Source of the DNA: Setaria digitata
Lineage: Eukaryota; Nematoda; Chromadorea; Rhabditida; Setariidae
Length of the DNA stretch: 64,000 nt
Assembly (NCBI GenBank): GCA_003640385.1
Contig: RCAB01000045.1
Coordinates: 174,093-238,092 of the forward strand
Reading direction: 5' to 3'
Positions 23,490 through 41,194 of the stretch are shown piece after piece. Every line of letters begins with the position of its first letter. Position 1 is the stretch's first letter. The position numbers and the translations under genes are program-made. The notes beneath the pieces were generated by a model. The model did no database searches. It was not told the origin of the DNA and saw only the letters and a list, made by a program, of their open reading frames with translations.

Positions 23490-24450
23490 ATGCAAGAAGC
23501 AGAAGGAGGACAAAATGAAGGTCAATTATCGCTGATTAAAAGTGTTAACTGTGGTACCTTGCATCTGAAAATAACGTCCGTGAACACGAAACTATCTGAG
23601 GTTACTACAGAAGGTACCGTTAACAGTGAACTACGCTGCGAATTCGGTTCTGGCCAACTCACGCCAAGAAATGCTTTCCCTTGAAATGCGAAAAGGAGCA
23701 AGGAAACGTTTCGAGTGTAAGAAGTCAGGGGCAGAGTTGACAAGGCTCTTCTTCAAAATAGGACTTGCCAGGTCATCTCTACACAACGAACCGTATCCTT
23801 GCACACACCTCCGCCTAGGCACAGATGCACTGTTCCAGAAGTGTCTCAGGCTGGGGACAAGAGTCCTTCGATCAAGGCCTGTCAATGGCACTCAGAATGC
23901 GGCGATGCTGATGGCTCTGATGACGAGAGGTATCGATTCGCCCGCAGAGAGATAGATGGGGATGGAGTGGAAGGAAGCAGCAACGTGCGTTCTGCGTCAC
24001 CCTTGTTGACATGCTGCTCACTCGCTCGCTCCACTGGTGGAGGTGGCTGCAGCAGTAAGCTGGCCAGCTGCTGCACCGAAGAGTAGTGTTGTGGGTTGGG
24101 TGAGGGTCGATCCGGAAGGTTGACGGCAGAGGTCAGGATCAGAATGTCAGGGGAGAAGGCGTACGTGAAGTAACAAGGCACGGCAACGTCGGATGCATCT
24201 CTGCCTCTGTTCCCCCTCCAAGTGAATGAGCGTGTAAACGTAAGAGCAACAGAAGGGGTAAGTGATGAGGGTCACGGTCTAATCAGATGAAGCGGAAGCC
24301 AGCTGCTCGAGTGGTGGGGCGATGTCTATAGAATCGATCGGTCACTCGGGTTCGGTTTCGCTCTTGCTGACAGTAACATTAAACAGTAGCAGCTACTGCA
24401 GCAGTCATCGATTAGGATTTATCAGTATGCTGCTCCCTCATCACTCTTAT
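23490..24450. other. Compositionally distinct segment
   Basis: The sequence is visibly richer in G+C and CpG than its surroundings, with several overlapping open frames on both strands (for example 23626-23955 plus and 23631-23891 minus). None resembles a known family. Such islands in AT-rich nematode DNA may be promoters, first exons of long genes or degenerate mobile DNA. I cannot tell which. Confidence 0.3.
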
Positions 24451-27400
24451 CATCAGTAATGCTTCATCAGATACGTACAACTGAAAGCATTCTTCCGATA
24501 CCGATAACTGGCGCACGGCACTTCAATAAAAGCCATCTGATTAGAAGTGATATTCTGAATCACTGATAACTAATAAAGTAAATTCATCAGGTTCTCAGAA
24601 ACTTCACTTCCCTGAGCAGAAAAACTCTTCAGATCTCACAGTGTAAACTGCTGCAAGTGAACTTTGAGCAAAGTTTAATCGCATCAATTCCCGAGGAATA
24701 AATGAACAGGCGTAAAAATGTGAAAATAGCTAACCAGTATTTCAAAGAAGTACAAAGGTCAAATTTAAAATTACATCTTACCGAAAATAAAATGCTGAAG
24801 TAGAGGAGAAAGTAAAGTTAGTGGATACAAGTCGCACCTTTTTAAATGTTACTGTGTCACAGCTTCGCTTCTACAGCGACCACATACTACTGTGTCATTC
24901 AGTGACTCGTACTTTTGACCTTTAGCAATGTATTCATCTGAGAAGCTTGACCTTTGTCCTATGTGTGAACCTGAAGCATCTGCTGCTACTACTAATACCA
25001 CTGCTACTGTAACAATGAAACAGGATTTGATTACCGCTCATTCACTCTCCTCTCCCTTCCATTTCCACGAGATGCAAACAATTGAAATAACAGCTGTTTT
25101 GAAAACTCTTCGCTGTCAACTTTACTGTTCTTGTTTGGAAAGTGAAAAGGCTGGTAAAGTTGAGGTCTATCTGATTATAAAATTGAATGGCTGAAGTTCT
25201 GCATAGACAAAGTTCCTAAATCGTAACCCGGTTGTGACACTTATTTTAATTCTCTGATAAGTGCACCTTGAAATTTTGAAACTCGTTACTTTGCAGTTTA
25301 ACCAGTGGTTACGTGTATGATTATTGTATGTATTATTCAAAACGATATAGTTAGTGGTTAATGATCTAATTAATCAGGAATTTATCGATCTCATTCCGCA
25401 CTTCATAGATCGAGAGTGACATTGGCAACTGAAAGTTGGCAGATACAATATACTAATAATCAAGTATTAAAAAATATTTATAGTTGGATAATAGTTTTGT
25501 TAAAAGTATTCGATTCCCCGAATAATAAAAATACTATTTTTTTCTAATTCTGTTTTCATAAACAAAGATTATTCTTAGTTGTTTAGAAGCTTCCAAAGAG
25601 GCGAAAGTTGCATTTTAATCAAAATTTGACCTTGCATATTTTACTCTTACACATTTGAATAACTTTATTTTTAAGTTACGCCAAAATGTTGCCGAAGAAA
25701 AATTTAACGATGCATTGAAGAACATACTTTTATCAACAAAAACTCAAAAAATTAGTGATACGTACACAACAGGAAACAAAGAAATAGATAAATTATATTG
25801 TATAAAACAATGAATAATATAGTGCATAAAAATATGTTGACATCAGATGGAAAGTCACCCCATGGTGTCTGTGTCCTCTGTCCTCCGTGATATTTCTAGA
25901 CTTGTTCCTGCTGTAGTATTATATTTATGTTCTCATAAAATTAGTTCCATTTAGGAACTGAAATTAATCGCTGCTTGGAGACTGAGAAAGAATGCATTTC
26001 AAAAAGGGCGAAAGATCGGAAAAAGGATAGTTTAGAAATAGAGCACTTGAACGGAAATAATCTCGTTCTCTAAGACGAATCGAATCGGAAGAAATATGCT
26101 TATTTAACTTTTCACTATCATAACTAAGACAAAATTTCAAGACAACTCCTATCTCGACAAAAGTATACATTCTAATTCTGTCCATATCAGTAGTGAGCGG
26201 TTAAATGAAAGTGATATCCACTGGGCCTGTTCAAAACTATTTTTGTAACAGTGAATTGTTATAAAATTCTATTAAGACTATAATACTTCAACCATCACGA
26301 CGGAATTAGGATTATTGTGTAGAGTGCCGAATTTTTCAAAGCTAATTCGGTTTGTAACGAAAATTTTATGATTATTTGGAATTTCCAGTTTTGTAAAAAA
26401 GAATCTAGACGACTGCAGTTATTTTTCAACAAAATAATTTAATTGTTTAAAGCAAAACTATCGCATAAAAATGTGGTAAAGAAATGAGAAATAGTTCAAT
26501 TGAAATGATTGATCAGTTAAGAAAATGAAAATTCTAATAATCAAATTAAGAATAAATAAATTAGTTATTATTTAGACTGTCACAAACATGATACTTCCTT
26601 ATTTCAAATGTTTGTATGACTCATTCCGGAGTAAGAAAAAAGTAGGACTTAGCAGATTTTGCCCTAAGTCAGGTAGAGTTAGATTTTTTCGCTATTGGGC
26701 GATAAGCAAAAAAAATTAAGAAATTTTCAACATATATTTCCGGATCACCCATCCTTCCAGCACTTAGTTTGAGGTAGATTATGAAAATATATTTCATTTC
26801 ACTTTCTTTACATTCTCTTCGCAAAATTAGCGTGAGAACAGGCAATCAAACTGCACAAATAATCAATCTTTCAGTTATGGCCAAGGCCAGAAAGGCTTAA
26901 CTAGAAGAATTCTCATAGTTCTCGAGTGCTGTGTCACAAGATAGCTATCAGGTTTACCTCTTATAAGGCTTCGTCTCTTATGGTCGCAGCGGTAGTGTCT
27001 GGAATGACGAAGCTAAAAAAGGTCTTTCTAGACTGCGTTTTTCTAAATCTCTGTATTTTTCCGAAATTAAATTTGAAAAATATTTGTTATTCGAAATCAC
27101 TCAAATCTATTATTCTATTCTTAAATTTCGATTTTAATCCATTCATTCCATTTCATTTATTTTTGGATTATATTCATTCAAAATTTTGCTGAAAATTTAT
27201 GTTTTGATTTCTAAATCTCAAATTTGGCATGGCTAAGCACGGCGAAAGCAATGAACATGCTAACTTACCTTGTAGTGGACGTGTATGTAGATGAATTCTC
27301 GCTTAGATTAGCGGGTGCGCAGGAGGGCATCATTTCGAGACAAAGTAAAATAAGCAGAATGCTTGGATCGCTGAAAAGTATGCAGTAGATTGGCTGTTAA

Positions 27401-30088
27401 AGTTAAGATATCTTCACCAACATTACTTGTTAGATGGCAGGATGCAATAATAAAAGATGGGAAACGAAGAATTTCTCAGCTAATGAATATTTCGCATTTA
27501 TTTGATGCCAAGCCAAGAAGCAAAGCGTAGATTCAGATTCATACTTCAAGTGGAAATGGAGAATGAAGTGACTCAAATTGATCTAGTGCATCTCAGAACC
27601 ATTACTTCTTTCCAGTACCTTAATACTCGTTTAACAATCTTTTCTACGGAAATGCTATTATCCATTCATTTTTGCAATTTTTTCTTTTTGTATTTTACTT
27701 TAATTTCAAGTTGTTGTCTACAAAAATGTTATAAAGTGATAAGTAGCGTGAATATGAAGGAATGTTAGGCGAAGAAACAAATGTATGAATAAATAAGCGA
27801 ATTTATTGTACATCAGAAATTACCGGTTATCAACGACTTCTGCAATATTTGTTTTCATCTCATCGTCAGTGGCAGGCTTTTCCGTTACATTTAATAGCAC
27901 AACTGAAGAAGAAATTAGCAATGCAAGAAAAAAAACTTACGCTGTGAAATGCATGATCCGTCTTCGTTGATTAATTATCAGATGTGCGCCGAAAAAACTG
28001 AAAAATTCTATCTTAAATTAATGCTTTATTCAAAACACAACTTTTGAATGATAACGGATCAAATAGTATTGATGTTTTGGAGCAATTCAAAGAGGATAAA
28101 GAAGTGGGGTTGGGGAACATATGGCTGAAAGTGGAAAATACCAATGAGGATGTTAATATTCGCCTATCCACCTGTTTTTTTCTAAAATTTTTTTATTGTA
28201 ATCTATTTTCTCCCAAATAATTTTGAATAATAAATACAAATTTTCCAAGTAAATTTTAAATAAAGATAATTTTTAAGTAAAATTGTGCGGGATAAAAAAT
28301 AGCATCATTTTTATCAGGAAATGGAAATACTAAATAAACAACAAAAAATTGAACTGAAATATTTATAAGTTATGCGATAGAATCACACAACTCAACTTAT
28401 CATTTGGTGGGAAAATGTTATTTGCAGACATTTCATCAATCAATTAAAATAAAATTTAATAAAATGAAATATAATGAATTGATCCAGTAACTTATCAACC
28501 AGCCAACACTACAGTGTTTGCATTCCTAAATACTTTTCTTCACAATCAATCATAATAAATGAGTAAATTTGAGAGCTGGATAAAATTACAAAAATTCGAT
28601 CATACCAATTATACATGAAATGATTACGCCACGGATCGATAAGAACTACAAATAATGATCACCGGCTGTAGAGGGTCAACTGCACATGTTTCATCAACTA
28701 ATTAAGTTCTATTTGTTTATTCCTCCTTCTACTTTTTTCGCAAAAATTTGTGTTTGAAGACGAAGAGAAGCATTTTAGTACAGTATTAGTATTAAAGCAC
28801 GCAGTAAAATCTAATTTAAGAAATTTACAGGTTTTTCGACAATCACCCACCGGATCTCCTATTTACTGAAAATTAAATAAGAAAAGAAAATTGCAAGTCG
28901 AAATTGCAAAATTGAATTTTAAATTGCAAGTTTGAATTGTTTGAAACCAGTAAGATACTGCTTCATTCCTGTGAACGAGAACCTGGACGAAAAATTGTTT
29001 TTTGTTCGGATGTTTTCTTTCCTCAGTAGGAAAGAATTTTAACACTATAAAGCAATAATACTTTTAGAAAAACCATCATTAAAAAGGAATATTCGGATTC
29101 TTTCCCAAACCAATTAATGTGAAAACTTTTTACCACCACCGTGCTCGAGAATCGATACACTAAGAATGATCGACACTTCACCTTTTCCTTACTTTAAAGA
29201 TAATCCAAATCGAAAATCAATATTTTATCGAAATACATTGTTTTCCCATTGATGTTTAAAAGCTTTCTCAGCACTTCCCGCGATGATGTAGTTTTGCTGC
29301 ATGTAAAATCTAACTTGATGGGAAGGGAATGGAAGTTTTTTAGGGGAAAAAATTATAGATAACCTTTACTGATTGTGATGTTCTAACAAACGAAGAAGTA
29401 TTATCCAACATAATTTCGTGAGATAGGAAAAGAGTATTTAAAATTATGCATCCATTGAAACTGGTTAATTTTACACTCTACCAAATTATATTTGATGCTT
29501 AATTAATCCTTCTCTAATTATTTAATGTCAGGTTTATGTTCCACAACTTTAAGTGATTAAAATACTCGTTATTAATATATTCTAAAAAACAAGAACCACC
29601 GTAGATTAGGATCAAAATAGTGTATTTTTTTGAATGAAGAGCTGACCTAGTGCACAAAAAAAAAGAAAAAAAAATTGAAAAGCGTCCTGAAGTCTTCATT
29701 CCCAAAAGAATAGCTCTAACTGGCAGTCCACCGCGGAAAAGGGAAGTTTCTTAATGACAGCGGTTCTCAAGAGATGTTAATAAAATTTTCAAATTTATTT
29801 TTCCGGCATTTTACATATCATCAGCCTGAAATTACAGTGAAATGAAGGAAGTTCAAAATTATTTAGCAGAGAAACAACTTCCCTAAAAGTTTTATTACAA
29901 AATTAAAATTCCCGAAAAAAAATATTTAACATTATGTGGGAAAATGTGTCTTAATAAAAATTAGCTAACTGTTTACATCTGTTACTCCAAAATACGCATT
30001 TCAAAAACGTGTCAGAAGAAAAAGTCACATTACATGGAAAAATATACAGATACTCAACTTAGCTTTTGTGTACAAATATATATCTATA

Positions 30089-34716
<4,628 letters not shown>

Positions 34717-35291
34717 CACCAGCCACTGCCAACGCCTTGAACTGGAGACTTAACCAAATCGAAGTATCCGAAGAAACACAGCCAAACTGATACTACCAGT
34801 ATGAAAATCGATTATCCCATGGAATTGTTACGAGAACCGTGAACTGGTTTCTCTATGAGGGTTTTTTCAGTAAAATTTGGATAAATATACTTTTGGCTTC
34901 GACTTCTCTCTCGCCGTTTATTTTCAGTCGTATTGAATGATGTTATAAGCATACATAGCATAGGAAGTATCAAGGGGAAAAAAGGAATGTGTATCATGCC
35001 ATCCATTAATTTTAGGTAGCCGTACCATAAATTATTTTCATCGTTTCACGATTGATCTCTTCGTCCATCAGTTGCTGTGAACGGAATTTAGTTTTCTTTC
35101 GGCATTGGTAGAGGTTTTTTCTAGGCTGAATTTTCCCTTCCAAGAACAAAGCCTGTGTTCTTATAAGGATATGTGAAGTCTAGAAGCATTATATCTTTGA
35201 TGGATTTTTGTCCGAATCAAGCCACTTCCCTACTAGCACTTGGATTTCTTTTCTATCCAAAAAAAAAGAAAGCTGCATGAAAAATACAAAA

Positions 35292-36041
35292 TTAGTTTTG
35301 TAAACAAACTTTGAATCGTGTTTGACTAGTCATTAATGCTTCGCTTATTCTCTTGATTCCCTCATTGAATTCTTGTATTTCACTTCTAACCGCTTCCGTA
35401 ACTGTTGGATAGTCCTTCAGAAATGTTCCAAGATAATTACGACTTATGCGAAATTGTAGTATTTCATTGTAGACTATTACTGCGACAGAAATTCTTGTAC
35501 AAATAATTGAACAATATGGTCTTGTTGAGTTCCGCTGATTAATCATTGTAAGCATTAATTATTTTTTTCAAAACTTAATTGATTTACGACTTACAACTTG
35601 TTGATTTAATAATTAATTTATAAATCCGTTAAGTTTTACTTGCTGTGTGTTTTCTACATCAATCATTTTCTCATCTCTTGCTTGCATGTGTTCAGCTGAC
35701 CCATTTACAATATTTTTTACATATACCGCTGTAAGTAGCATCAGTGCCATCTGAAGCAAAAGTTCATGTCCTTTGTTTGAAGAAAACTATAACTGTGAGG
35801 AATGTACAAGAAGAGAAAGAATAGGTATGCTTATGATTTCAATGTCAGTGTCAGTTTCATTGTCTCCTACGCACTTAGCTTTGAAGTATAGAAGAAAAAT
35901 TAAATGAATTTCAGTTCTGAGAGACGACAGAAACGTACTTCTAAAAAAATAAGCAATGATAAAATCGCCGCAGTTGAAGCCATTTCTGTTGCATCGGCGA
36001 ATTCTGTCCTATACAGTATTCTGCTACCGTCCAAATTTTCA
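35292..36041 (-). CDS. Unidentified small membrane-anchored protein
   Basis: Three exons fit in phase: 35939-36041, 35640-35750, 35292-35534. A start within the first (MASTAAILSLLIFLEMALML) gives a protein of about 130 residues. It begins with a long hydrophobic helix, continues through a charged stretch, and ends in a helical, mostly polar domain (ISRNYLGTFLKDYPTVTEAV, then EIQEFNEGIKRISEALM). The acceptor before exon 1 (AAAACAG) allows an upstream coding exon, in which case the hydrophobic part is internal. All three junctions keep phase 0. I do not recognise the family; a nematode-specific protein is likely. It is 575 nt downstream of the DDX41 start in the map but on the same strand, so it lies upstream of DDX41 in transcription. 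Confidence 0.45.
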
Positions 36042-36658
36042 CTGTTTTGAAGAAATTAAAATAATTTTTTCAAGATTTGTTTTACAACTGCATTGATATG
36101 ATATAAATTCATACAAAGAGTGACGTTTACACATGGCCGTGCTAATAAGGACTCACCGGAATATCGAACAGTTGTGCCGTAAGATTATTTTAGGTCAGAA
36201 TAGGAGTCAAAATGATTTTTTTCAGCACGAATCTTTGGACAAGCTACTGGTATTTAAAAGTAGCAGGATGAAGCTGTGGATTACTGTGTGTCAACTGACG
36301 GCTTCTTTTGAAAATCAGATTTAACCGAAGATGCACGAAAATTTCCAGAGAAAAAAATTTGATGAGAACATACTCTAATCATCCTTAAAACCTCAATGTC
36401 GATAATAACATTGAATTCAGAATTTTTTATGGAATATAATAATTATTCCATAAAGATTGACTTTCTGACTTAGCCTACAATAACTAGCATCCGTACAGTG
36501 CAATTGATACCTTTCCATTTCCACCAAAACAACCACTTGTTTAAATAATACTTTGTAATATAAGTATTTGATTGAAATTCCTTGCTTTAATTTAGTCATT
36601 CCAAATGCAAATCTAGAAGAAGTAAGAGTTGAAGAAGTTTAATGAAAATCATCTACAG

Positions 36659-36874
36659 TTAGTTGTATTGCGAAGGATATTGTTTCTTTACATGTTCAAC
36701 AAACAATCTGTTCCTGTCAAAATCTGATTTATTTACTGATTTGATTGCTTGCAACTGTATAACTCGACCAGTCTTTCGGTATGCGAACAGAAAAGTTCTC
36801 TTTTTCCTCACTGTATACTCACTACCAGTACAGAGCAGAATAAAGAGCAAAATTGACTTGAAAAACTTCATCAA
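36659..36874 (-). CDS. Candidate small secreted protein or first exon
   Basis: Reads MMKFFKSILLFILLCTGSEY, a plausible signal peptide, followed by a basic, polar stretch (KTGRVIQLQAIKSVNK) to a stop after 71 codons. A donor-like site (CAT|GTAAAG) inside the frame could make this exon 1 of a longer gene, perhaps the one at 35292-36041, but no connecting exon with matching phase was found. Confidence 0.3.
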   Translation of the reverse strand: MMKFFKSILLFILLCTGSEYTVRKKRTFLFAYRKTGRVIQLQAIKSVNKSDFDRNRLFVEHVKKQYPSQYN

Positions 36875-39800
36875 AAATGATGGTGCTAATTGATAACTAC
36901 AAATTTATACAATTAAGATTTTCAAGAACTTGAGTCAAATTTGAAGTCAGCAAGAACTGTCCCGCTTTGTCTTTAAAAATGATGTGAACTTGACAGCTTT
37001 ATATCAGTCATTCAGGCAGCGTTGTGAAGAATGGAGAAAAAAGCAGAAAGATAATGAAAGCTTCTACAATAAGTAAATAATATCAGTTTTTGGCGGTGGG
37101 TCTGTGAGGTTTTCAAAACAGAAAGGATTCCGATGGACCTTCTGCTCACAAATGCTGCTCAAGTTTCCTGTTGAAAATTTGCTGCGTTTTTCGTTTTTGT
37201 TTTGAGTAAAATATAGAAGACTGAACTGATGACAAAGTTTCCTTATCCATGAAGTGAGAAATTACCAGGAGATCCACATAAAGAATTAATTGCTTCACTT
37301 CACTTATTTGTTGGCTGCTTAATGAACTGCCCCACTGCTCTTCGATTGTTTCTGCATTCGCTTACAACTACTTCAGTTCTCCTTCGGCAACCATTTGCTA
37401 TCATTCGTGACCAGAATTTGATTCTCCTCGAGATTCATTTTGCTGAAAGTTGGTTTCTATAATCAATGATGCACAATAATTTCTGATATTATCGGTGATT
37501 TCAGCAGTGCAGTAGAACAAGAAAGCTCAGAAATTAAGTTCATTTGTTGATAAGTGGGAGATTTATTTACTGAAATCTTGCTGGTGAATTAGTAGAAAAT
37601 TAGGAAATGAAAGAAAAAGGAGTACCGCAAGTTTTGAAATAAAGAAAGCACACCTAAATTTCATCATCGAAAAGAACCACAGCAAAGATTATTTATTGGA
37701 AGGAAATCTTTGCTGCCAAGCAAAGAAAATCTTCATTAACACTGATAAAATCAGTCGTCTTCTATATCGAATTGCTGAATCTTTCTCGTCATTAAATTGT
37801 CTCAGTGACCGTTGTATATGAAACCATTACATCATCTTTATCGATCCTGGAAATCTTTTAAAATCATAGAATATCTGGTCAGTGATTACTGTTTTGTTTA
37901 TTCAAGCTTAAAGTTACTAAACAAGTTACATCTAAATCTAGACTAAATCTGACGTCTAATGAAATAAATTTATTAATCGGTAATTGAAGAGAAATAAAAA
38001 AAGCAATAGGAAGAAACGAATAATGATAATTGTGCTGAAAAGACTACTGCAACTGTAAATGTGTGTTGTTTACACAGTTTTTTTATAGGGATGGATACTT
38101 TAATTATTAAAAAAGGCTTATTCTGAGCTTCTGAATATAAGGCTTCTGAATATACTCGGAAAAATTAAAAGCAATTAACTTTAGGTGTTAATCTTTTCTG
38201 GCTGGCAAACTTATTGAGACTGGTTTAGCTACACTGGAAATAAATCGAATAACTTCCTACTCAAACATTTTCCTTTCATGTGTGATGAAATTATAATTTG
38301 AATATTGCAAAAAAGTAAAAGCATTCATATCTAAATGCTATCTATCGAATATAAAAAAATCAACGGGAAGATGAATGGTTAATTGAATTGCGTGAGAAGT
38401 TATGAATGTAAAGCAGTAAATAAGCATTGAATGTTTTTAATTAGCAATTAGCTTTTTATAATTTCTGTTTGATACAGCTGTTACTTTTATAGAATTGGAA
38501 AGATGTCAAATTAATTTTTTATCATTTAAAAGGCAGTAAATGAAGGCTCTAAATTTAAACACTCCTGGACAATATGCTCTAATAGTTTCATCGAAGGCAT
38601 GGGCAAAACATTCACTTATGCATTGCATCACAACCGAGGAAATTTCGATTTCTTTACTTGATTCTCAGAAAGTAATTTAACTCTCTTATTATAGAATGGA
38701 ATTTTTCAGTTTCTAAAATTCTTCGAAATGGAGAAAAATGAGATAATTGACTTCAACATTAGTCTGTTTCTTAAACGAACATATATCTGTTTTTTTTGAT
38801 GATTTTATCAATTCTTGGAATTAAATTGTTCATTCTCTCCAAATGATAAATTTACTGTCATGTTCTAGACAATTCAATCAAATCTTCTGGTCTGAAATTG
38901 GCGGCCTGTGAGAGAAAGTCAAATCCAAAGTTCTTTACATCCAGCAGATATGTGATAGTTATAGATTGAACCACTCTATTTTTTTTTATTGTTAGTTACG
39001 GTAGTATAATTACTTAATTAAAATGAATTCAACTTCTTAGAAAAAACTTTGCTATCTGATGCCGTAAATCTCCTTTTGTAATTCAATTTTCTGTTCTAAA
39101 AATCTTTGTTTTCATATCTGCTGAGAAATAAGAAATGGTTTTCTTACAATATTTAGAGATGTTGTTGCAATCCTCTTATCAAATCTTATAATTAGATGCA
39201 GTGAGTCGCAGCTTCACACCCAGGATTTAACAGTAGCGGAATTTTTTTAAATTTAAAAACAGAAATGATCGAAGAGTATCAGCACTATTTCTCCTCTTCT
39301 TCTGGAAGGTGTTGGAAGAATGGCTCCCATCCTCATCTACTACGCAAGATCATTTAAGAATTTCTAACTGAGATTTAATCTTCCTTTTCTTTTCTCACTC
39401 AAAGTTTTTCCGCGAAATCACCAAAAACTATAAATGGAGCTTTTTTCATTTTGTAGGGAATTATGTTTGAAGATTTAATCGCAGAATCTGTCAACCGATC
39501 TTCTACAAACTTCCGCTTCTTGCGAAGTCTTGTTCTATTTAATCTTGTTCTCTTTAAGCCTGATCGAAATGCTACTCCTCCATTTAAGCATTGGTGTGTT
39601 ATTGCTATTTCTATTAACACCATGAATCTCCGGCTCTTCCTTTACACCTGTCTGAAAGACTTCGGTCTGTTAATTGGGCTTCGGTCTCCTTTCAAGTACT
39701 TCTGATTGCTGTTTTACTACAGCACAGTTTCAGTCCTCTATGTTCCGTGACTAGTTGCTGTTAAGATAATAAGTTTTTAAAATCTTCCTATGATTTTCTT

Positions 39801-41020
39801 CAAGAATTTAACCTCATAAAAAAGCAAGCATTATGTTTTGATGCTATTTGATGTCAAAAAACAAATGTCTGTTAATAATCTTATCTTTTACAGAAAGAAA
39901 AAACGATGTCTTTGAAATTTAGCGAGGAACTAAAATTTATTCATTCTTAAAATAAAGAAAAAAGCGGGTTCTGTATTTAAAGTTATTCCGATACCAGCTT
40001 TTTTTACGAATTTGATAAATTTCAAAATAGTAATTAGTTGCGAGTTTTTTTCTCGAAAATTTGATACAAAAATGATTTTAAGGAGTTATGAGACTTTTTG
40101 TTCTGTTTAGCTTGAAGTTAGAAATATTTCAAAGTCATATTCGGAAACTGTCACTGAAAAAAATTCGATAGATCAATAATTAGAAGAAAGGAAAGAATTC
40201 TTGAGAACTCTCGAGATTTTATTGAAACAAGCAAGTGAAGAAGAAAATGAAGCTTGAATTCTTTAATCCTCAACAATACATGGACTCCTCACAATTGAGA
40301 AAGCATTTGTGAGAAGCAATTTCTGAGAAATTTAATCGTAAAGAATAATTTTTCTGAAAGTCAGTCTGAGGAATGAACAAATAATAAGCAGATCTTAAGG
40401 ATGGTGTTTGCAGACGATGCATTCTTTTTTTTTGATTAATGTTAGAACTTTGTCAGCTTCATTAAAGAAACATTAAACAGAAATGATTATAAAATGTAAT
40501 TGATTTACTTGATTTGCCGTATGATTCAATGTTGACGATCATATAAACTATTTTTAAAACACGTTTTACGCTTAATGCACCGGTCGTTATAAATGTCTTT
40601 TGAAACTAAAACAATTTTGCTATCTGTCGATTAAAATTTTCAGATATTTAAGAGGCCACTGAAGTGTAAAAAAAAAGGAAATTTCAGGAAAGCTCTGAAG
40701 GATCTGTTTGAATTTTGTTAAATTTCTCACTGAAATAAGAGCGTGAAAGAAAATCCCGCTGTTAATGCCAGATCCAGTTTTTTAAGAACAAAAAAATTCT
40801 CTAACTACAAAAAAAATTCAGATTTTACGAAATTCGAGGATCTTCCCATCTATTTTCTCGTGATACAGCTTATTTTATATATTAAACGTACCGGAAGTTT
40901 TTGGTAGCAAGAAACTGTCGGATTCAAATTATAAAGTTGCAATCAGCACCTTTCCATTAAAATATCTGAGCAATTTTGCAAGCGCTAGCCGATTAAGATA
41001 TCTGATATACTTGTACATAA
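36875..41020. other. Gene-poor AT-rich region
   Basis: No gene supported. Overlapping open frames at 39399-39705 on both strands have no splice context that favours either. A roughly 35-codon readable stretch near 37090-37205 (plus) was seen but could not be joined to anything. Confidence 0.5.
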
Positions 41021-41194
41021 TCAAACATAAAACTCCGGCTGTGGAAGCCGTTTATTCTGAATCACAGCGACGGCCAATTCATAACTTGACTTCGACCTCC
41101 AGCACCTAAGCAGCCAAAAAGTCAGCGCACAGAGCAGTGTCAAAATAAGTATTAAAATAGCAGCACCGATGACGATGTGATGGATTGACTCCAT
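41021..41194 (-). CDS. Candidate 57-residue single-pass membrane microprotein
   Basis: ATG-to-TGA frame. It has a short N-terminus (MESIHH), one long hydrophobic helix (IVIGAAILILILTLLCALTF, then WLL), a juxtamembrane Cys next to basic residues (RCWRSKSS), and a polar tail ending PQPEFYV. A helix followed by Cys and positive charges predicts a tail facing the cytoplasm and possible palmitoylation. Composition and hydrophobicity are unlike the random frames nearby. It lies alone between large gaps. It may be a complete microprotein or one exon of a larger gene. No homologue recognised. Confidence 0.45.
   Translation of the reverse strand: MESIHHIVIGAAILILILTLLCALTFWLLRCWRSKSSYELAVAVIQNKRLPQPEFYV

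Larger units (their letters stand above)
19402..30088. other. Long gene-poor region
   Basis: No complete gene is supported. It contains the AAT microsatellite (21965-22277), a stretch visibly richer in G+C (about 23490-24450) with overlapping open frames on both strands, many poly-A/T runs, and one minus-strand piece with good splice signals (20568-20638). It may be intron or regulatory DNA of a gene whose exons I could not recognise. Confidence 0.5.

Noticed and set aside
23626..24181. Overlapping 80-110-codon frames on both strands
   Set aside because: Mutually exclusive, with no domain or splice support; probably a side effect of the locally higher G+C content, which lowers stop frequency.
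39399..39705. Antiparallel open frames of 74 and 80 codons
   Set aside because: Both strands are open over the same bases and neither can be linked to another exon.
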